DNA of 15,727 nucleotides from the NCBI GenBank assembly GCA_964622035.1, contig CAZUPF010000012.1:1-15727 (forward strand). The letters run 5' to 3'. The translations under genes and the position numbers were made by a program. Source of the stretch: CAZUPF01 sp964622035 (GTDB lineage: Bacteria; Patescibacteriota; WWE3; JAUXAW01; JAYEID01). This document shows positions 12,065-15,727 of the stretch, one piece after another. Position 1 is the stretch's first letter. Every line of letters starts with the position of its first letter. The notes under the pieces were generated by a model. It was not told the origin of the DNA. It did no database searches and saw only the letters and a list, made by a program, of their open reading frames with translations.

Positions 12065-13636
12065 ATGAGTGCTAAGGTGTTGAACCACATTCAGCGGGCC
12101 CTGTTCCCACGGGAAGGAGACGACTTGCGAGTTTTGATGGTCGCTCCGGAGTGTACCCCCTACGCCAATGTTGGCGGCTTCTCCCGGGTTTTGGGTTACC
12201 TTTCTAGAGAACTCCTAGGTTTGGGGGTGGATGTGCGTATTTTTATGCCCAAGTTTGGCCAGATTGACGAGGGGCAGTACCATATGGAGGTAGTTTTTGA
12301 GGGTTTGGAGGTGCCGACGGGGGCTGACGGTGGGGAAGGCGAGCCACTCATTTGCAATGTCAAACAGCACCAAATCCCTGGCGGAGCCATTGTTTATTTT
12401 CTGGAGAATATGGAGTACTACGAGAAGCGGGCCAATGTGTACGGCTACTCTGACGACCCCCTGCGGTGGGCTCTTCTTTCTCGGGGTGCTTTGGAGTTTT
12501 TACGCCACAGCGACTGGATTCCCCATGTTGTTCACTGTAACGACTGGGAGACGGGACATATTCCCAATTACCTTCGTACGGTGTACAAAAACGATCCCGA
12601 CCTTTTGTCAGTCGCCTCGCTGTTTACGATGCACAATCTTCAGTACCAAGGGGTGTTTGACCATCGGGACACTAGCGAGATAGACTCCGATGACGGTAGG
12701 AGCGAAATAGCGCCCCTTTTTTCCAAGCGGTTAACGAAGCAGAATTTTATGAAGCGGGGGATCCTGTATGCGGATGTTATTAATGCTGTTTCGGAAACAT
12801 ACGCCAAGGAAATCTTGACCCCGGAGTTTGGTGAGGGCCTTGACCGCCTGCTTTTGGAGGTGCGCAGCAAGCTCTTTGGGGTTGTTAACGGCATTGATTA
12901 CGACGAGTTTAATCCTCGGACGGATAAGCTAATTCCTCAGAACTACGATGTGGAGTCTTTCGGAAAGAGGGTTAAGAACAAGCTGGCCCTTCAGAAGGAG
13001 TTTAGTCTTCCTCAGGGAGAGGACATCTTCGTGATGGGGTTTGTTGGCCGGATCACTGAGCAGAAAGGGCTCAGTCTGGTTGGGGAGGTTCTTCGGCCCC
13101 TTCTTAAAGATTTTAAGGCGCAGTTCGTTATTATTGGTGATGGTGACCGGAAGTACAAAGATGTTTTCAAGCAGCTCAAGGAGGAGTACCCGGAGAAAGT
13201 TGGTCTGCATTTAATGTCTAACTTCACCCTTCCGAGGTTGATTTTCTCCGGTTCTGATGTGCTTCTTCACCCTTCCAAGTTCGAGCCCTGTGGGATTACT
13301 CAGCTGGAGGCGATGCGTTACGGATCCGTCCCTATAGTTCGTGCGGTTGGTGGCTTGGCGGATACCGTCGTGAGCTTCGACTCCCAGACGGGGGAGGGAA
13401 CGGGCTTCACCTTTCGCGGCTTTGACAAGTGGGAATTGTTCGCGCAAATTGTCCGCGCTTATGAGAACTTCCACCACCCGGCTGTCTGGAAAAAGCTGGC
13501 GAGGCAGTCAATGAGGGCTGATTTTTCTTGGGCGGCAAGTGCCAAGCGGTATGTCGAGCTGTACCACAAAGCGCTGCACTTCCGTCACCAGGACTTAGTT
13601 GCCCAGGGGATAGTTCCTACAGGTGGGGGAAGCTGA
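12065..13636 (+). CDS. glgA: Glycogen/starch synthase (GT5)
   Basis: A GT5 enzyme of 523 residues, typical length, which in the family extends alpha-1,4-glucan from ADP- or UDP-glucose. After a 20-residue lead come LRVLMVAPECTPYANVGGFSRVLGYLS, HCNDWETGHIPNYLRT, FTMHNLQYQGVFD, GVVNGIDYDEFNP, GFVGRITEQKGLSLV, the signature SKFEPCGITQLEAMRYGSVPIVRAVGGLADTV and GTGFTFRGFD. The donor-binding loop of classic GlgA is K-x-GGL-x-D; here it is N35-VGGF-S-R, so the usual lysine and aspartate are both replaced. The paralog type, donor or activity may differ. ATG 12065 is the first gene start after a good promoter but has no Shine-Dalgarno. The GH57 gene follows by seven bases, indicating one operon. Confidence 0.92.
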   Translation: MSAKVLNHIQRALFPREGDDLRVLMVAPECTPYANVGGFSRVLGYLSRELLGLGVDVRIFMPKFGQIDEGQYHMEVVFEGLEVPTGADGGEGEPLICNVKQHQIPGGAIVYFLENMEYYEKRANVYGYSDDPLRWALLSRGALEFLRHSDWIPHVVHCNDWETGHIPNYLRTVYKNDPDLLSVASLFTMHNLQYQGVFDHRDTSEIDSDDGRSEIAPLFSKRLTKQNFMKRGILYADVINAVSETYAKEILTPEFGEGLDRLLLEVRSKLFGVVNGIDYDEFNPRTDKLIPQNYDVESFGKRVKNKLALQKEFSLPQGEDIFVMGFVGRITEQKGLSLVGEVLRPLLKDFKAQFVIIGDGDRKYKDVFKQLKEEYPEKVGLHLMSNFTLPRLIFSGSDVLLHPSKFEPCGITQLEAMRYGSVPIVRAVGGLADTVVSFDSQTGEGTGFTFRGFDKWELFAQIVRAYENFHHPAVWKKLARQSMRADFSWAASAKRYVELYHKALHFRHQDLVAQGIVPTGGGS

Positions 13637-13643
13637 GAATCTT

Positions 13644-15089
13644 ATGTATTGGGTAAACTTTCTCCATTTCTATCAACCACCCACGCAGAAGAGGCATTGG
13701 GTTGATCGGATAACCGCCGAATCGTACCGGCGGCTAATTGATGGGTTTTTGAGTCACCCGCAGGCCAGAGTTACTCTCAATATCAATGCGGTTTTGCTTG
13801 AGTTTTGGGATGAATATGGTCATCACGATGTGCTGGCGGGTTTACGTACGCTTCTTGAGCGGGGCCAGATAGAGCTCACCGGCTCTGCGAAATACCACCC
13901 CCTGCTTCCTAAGCTTCCCGTGGAAGAAATTGTTCGTCAGGTGCGGCTGAACGACGAGTCTAGTCGTAAGTACTTGGGGGATCTTTACCGTCCGCGAGGG
14001 TTCTTTCCCCCAGAAATGGCCTACGATCGCAAGGTGGCCAAGGTTGCCGCGGATTTGGGATATGAGTGGATTATTGCTGAAGAGTTATCCCTCAACCACA
14101 CCTTCGGATCGGTGGATTACTCGAAGATTTACGAGGTTGCCGGGGCTCGTGTCCGTCGTGATGAGGCGGAACCAGGGTCTGGCGGTGGGGACCTTCTTAA
14201 GGTATTTTTCCGCGACCGTGGCTTTAGTTACAAGATACTCTCTGGCCAGCTGGGCACCCCCGCGCTCTTCCTGGATGCTTTGGGGGACCGCGTCTCTCGG
14301 AGGGAATATCTTCTGACGGCGATGGATGGTGAGACCTTTGGGCATCATCGGCCGGGGATGGATGCGCTGTTGATGGGGCTGTTCGAGACAACCGGACTAG
14401 AGGCGGTGCTTGTTTCGGAATTGGCGGATCTTTTTGAGGCCAGAGAGGTGGTGGAGACACTCCCGGCTACTTGGGCACTGATGGGCCATGATTTGGGGAG
14501 GGGTGCCTACCTCGCGCGTTGGGAAGATTCGGAGAATGAGGTGCACCAGATGCAGTGGGAACTAACTGAGCTAGCCATCAGATCGATTCAAGATTCAAGA
14601 TTCAAGATTCAAGATTCGGAGTTGGGGGAGGGGAAACTCTCGCCCGAACAAGAGCGGTGGCTGGAAGCGAGACACCTCCTCGATAAAGCTCTGCACAGTG
14701 ATCAGTATTGGTGGGCATCGGCCAAGCCTTGGTGGAGTTTGGAGATGATTGAGCGGGGGGCCAAAGAGCTGCGCGATGTGGTTCTTGGTGTTCCAGGTGT
14801 CCCAGAGAAGGAGAGGGAGAGGTCCCAGAGTCTATACATTAAGATAATCACGCTGGGGTTTGACTGGCAGCGTGAGGGTAGGGTTGAGGAATTAGCTCGG
14901 GATGAGGATGAGGCGGTGCGGATGCGGACTGACGAAGGGCTGCCCAACCTTCCCCCCGAGGAAGTCGAGAAGATGATTGCGGTAATAAGGAAGGAGATGG
15001 GCGAGGTTGCCAAAAATCAGGAATTCGAGCGGGCGGCACAGTTGCGGGATCGAATCAAGGAGCTAGAAGGATACAAGAACGATGGCTAA
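13644..15089 (+). CDS. GH57 glycoside hydrolase with C-terminal UVR motif
   Basis: A 481-residue protein. The catalytic barrel carries GH57 motifs: HFYQPP (8-13, motif 1, usual HxHQP), GQIELTGSAKYHPLLPKLP (motif 2), FFPPEMAYDRKV with candidate nucleophile Glu124 (motif 3), and MDGETFGHH with candidate acid Asp228 (motif 4). Such enzymes hydrolyse or transfer alpha-glucans (amylase, amylopullulanase or branching type); the specificity is not decidable. Residues about 444-477 (MIAVIRKEMGEVAKNQ-FERAA-LRDRIKELE) form a UVR motif as in UvrB, UvrC and McsA, an unexpected partner. Four tandem GATTCAA units at 14585-14612 encode a linker. GTG 13623 is in frame inside glgA; ATG 13644 fits the family start. 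The kinase gene overlaps the end by eight bases. Confidence 0.88.
   Translation: MYWVNFLHFYQPPTQKRHWVDRITAESYRRLIDGFLSHPQARVTLNINAVLLEFWDEYGHHDVLAGLRTLLERGQIELTGSAKYHPLLPKLPVEEIVRQVRLNDESSRKYLGDLYRPRGFFPPEMAYDRKVAKVAADLGYEWIIAEELSLNHTFGSVDYSKIYEVAGARVRRDEAEPGSGGGDLLKVFFRDRGFSYKILSGQLGTPALFLDALGDRVSRREYLLTAMDGETFGHHRPGMDALLMGLFETTGLEAVLVSELADLFEAREVVETLPATWALMGHDLGRGAYLARWEDSENEVHQMQWELTELAIRSIQDSRFKIQDSELGEGKLSPEQERWLEARHLLDKALHSDQYWWASAKPWWSLEMIERGAKELRDVVLGVPGVPEKERERSQSLYIKIITLGFDWQREGRVEELARDEDEAVRMRTDEGLPNLPPEEVEKMIAVIRKEMGEVAKNQEFERAAQLRDRIKELEGYKNDG
14585..14612 (+). repeat. Four perfect tandem 7-mers inside the GH57 gene
   Basis: GATTCAA occurs four times in a row, followed by a degenerate GATTCGG. 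Three units equal seven codons, so copy number changes by one or two would break the frame. It encodes an IQDSRFKIQDS-type linker outside the catalytic motifs. Confidence 0.9.
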
Positions 15090-15727
15090 CCCACTACCGT
15101 CGGAGGTAAGTGAGCTTCTTCGGAAGCGAAATCTCGAACTTGTCGAGGTTCTTCAGCGCCCGGATACTGCTCGGCGGCGCTTTTTTACGCTGCAAGTTCG
15201 CCCCTCTGGTACCCGTGTTTCTCTGAAACAAAAAAGAGATTTGATTATGAAGATTTTTGGGAGAGGGGACGCTCCGGTGCTGACTTCCTTTGCGAGGGAG
15301 GTTGGCTTTTTGCGGCTGGTGCGGGACGAAGACCACGCGGTATCTTCCTGGACTCCCCAGTTTCTTGAAGAGGGGAGCGATCCCCAGCCCTGGTATTTGC
15401 GGGAGTGCGCGGAGGGCGAGTTTCTGGGTGATATCTGCTTTGATTTCGGGATAAAGGAGGATTTTCTGACGACGGGGTTTAGGCGGGAGTTTTTGGGTTT
15501 TTTGGTAGCACTGCACTTGTTTAGCAAGACGGTCGAGGGGACGAAAGTGCACCGCTCGCTGACCAGGCACGACTTCCGTTGGTATGAGGATGATCGCAAC
15601 TTCTACCGTCAACACATTGAGGCGGTGTCCCAAGGGGAGCTTAGCAAGATAGGCGAAATACTTAGGGTTAGGGAGGGCCTCTTAGGCTCGGAGGCGAATG
15701 TTTTTGTCCACGGGGACCTGTACCTTA
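15082..15727 (+). CDS. APH/choline-kinase-like phosphotransferase, cut by window end
   Basis: The frame is open from ATG 15082 to the window edge (215 codons). The start overlaps the GH57 stop (ATGGCTAA), and AGAAGG about 11 bases upstream may serve as Shine-Dalgarno. Visible segments are the N-lobe strands (RRFFTLQVRPSGTRVSLKQKRDLIMKIF, with candidate ATP-binding Lys in MKIF), EVGFLRLVRDE, the hinge region WYLRECAEGEFLG, and the catalytic start VFVHGDLYL (HGD at 210-212), the Brenner motif of aminoglycoside phosphotransferase-like kinases. The rest of the motif (xxxN) and the metal-binding aspartate lie beyond the window. In an operon with glgA and GH57 a sugar kinase such as a maltokinase-like enzyme is a reasonable inference, but homologs act on many small molecules. 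Confidence 0.8.
   Translation, partial: MANPLPSEVSELLRKRNLELVEVLQRPDTARRRFFTLQVRPSGTRVSLKQKRDLIMKIFGRGDAPVLTSFAREVGFLRLVRDEDHAVSSWTPQFLEEGSDPQPWYLRECAEGEFLGDICFDFGIKEDFLTTGFRREFLGFLVALHLFSKTVEGTKVHRSLTRHDFRWYEDDRNFYRQHIEAVSQGELSKIGEILRVREGLLGSEANVFVHGDLYL

Noticed and set aside
3584..13636. TGA recoded as glycine, as in some CPR groups
   Set aside because: TGA ends comEA, sortase, wecG and glgA at the expected family lengths or exactly at overlaps with the next gene.
15094..15633. Minus-strand frame of 179 codons at the right edge
   Set aside because: It lies opposite the APH-like kinase, which has the HGD motif, couples to the GH57 gene and keeps the operon strand. The minus frame shows no family features.

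Overview
This is a dense bacterial chromosome segment. It most resembles Patescibacteria (Candidate Phyla Radiation, CPR). The evidence is the small competence genes, the PEGA/beta-propeller surface protein, the lone single-domain GIY-YIG protein, the GH57 plus GT5 glucan genes, the absence of biosynthetic operons, and several promoters whose -10 box lies only 6-10 bases before the start codon. The window has no rRNA or ribosomal protein, so the placement is inference. TGA is used as an ordinary stop (comEA, wecG, glgA, sortase), so no recoding is indicated. The plus strand is G/T-rich throughout, which fits a leading strand.

Layout, left to right. (1) 1-914: 3' part of the GTPase gene obg. 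(2) 917-1085: an extended -10 promoter, a broken tRNA fragment interrupted by two tight hairpins, then an intact tRNA-Ala(CGC) with encoded CCA. (3) 1094-6359: leuS, comEA and comEC. leuS starts 8 nt after the tRNA CCA. comEC is split by a one-base frame change in an A6 run. (4) 6379-7020, minus strand: tRNA-Arg(CCT), tRNA-Pro(CGG) and a 90-residue GIY-YIG protein. A palindromic repeat module sits exactly at the 3' end of each tRNA, and a 44-bp hairpin is perfectly duplicated between the two modules. (5) 7083-8877: a sortase (+) and a PEGA-domain protein (-) that converge. (6) 8940-11851: mreB, a GT4 glycosyltransferase and a WecG/TagA-type GT26 glycosyltransferase, forming a cell-shape/envelope operon. 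(7) 11834-12064: an intergenic region with two divergent promoters sharing overlapping -35 boxes. One drives glgA. The other drives an apparent orphan structured RNA of about 158 nt on the minus strand, ending in a long hairpin plus T6. (8) 12065-15727: glgA, a GH57 glycosidase with a C-terminal UVR motif, and an APH-like kinase cut by the window end, forming an alpha-glucan operon. Apart from 11852-12064, gaps between genes are short, and none exceeds 300 bases.

How the parts work together: ComEA and ComEC take up DNA, which suits a nucleotide scavenger. MreB with the two glycosyltransferases, the sortase and the PEGA protein concern the cell envelope. GlgA, GH57 and the kinase probably build, trim and phosphorylate glucan. 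The most unusual parts are the tRNA-abutting palindromic modules beside the GIY-YIG gene and the orphan RNA at 11834-11991.
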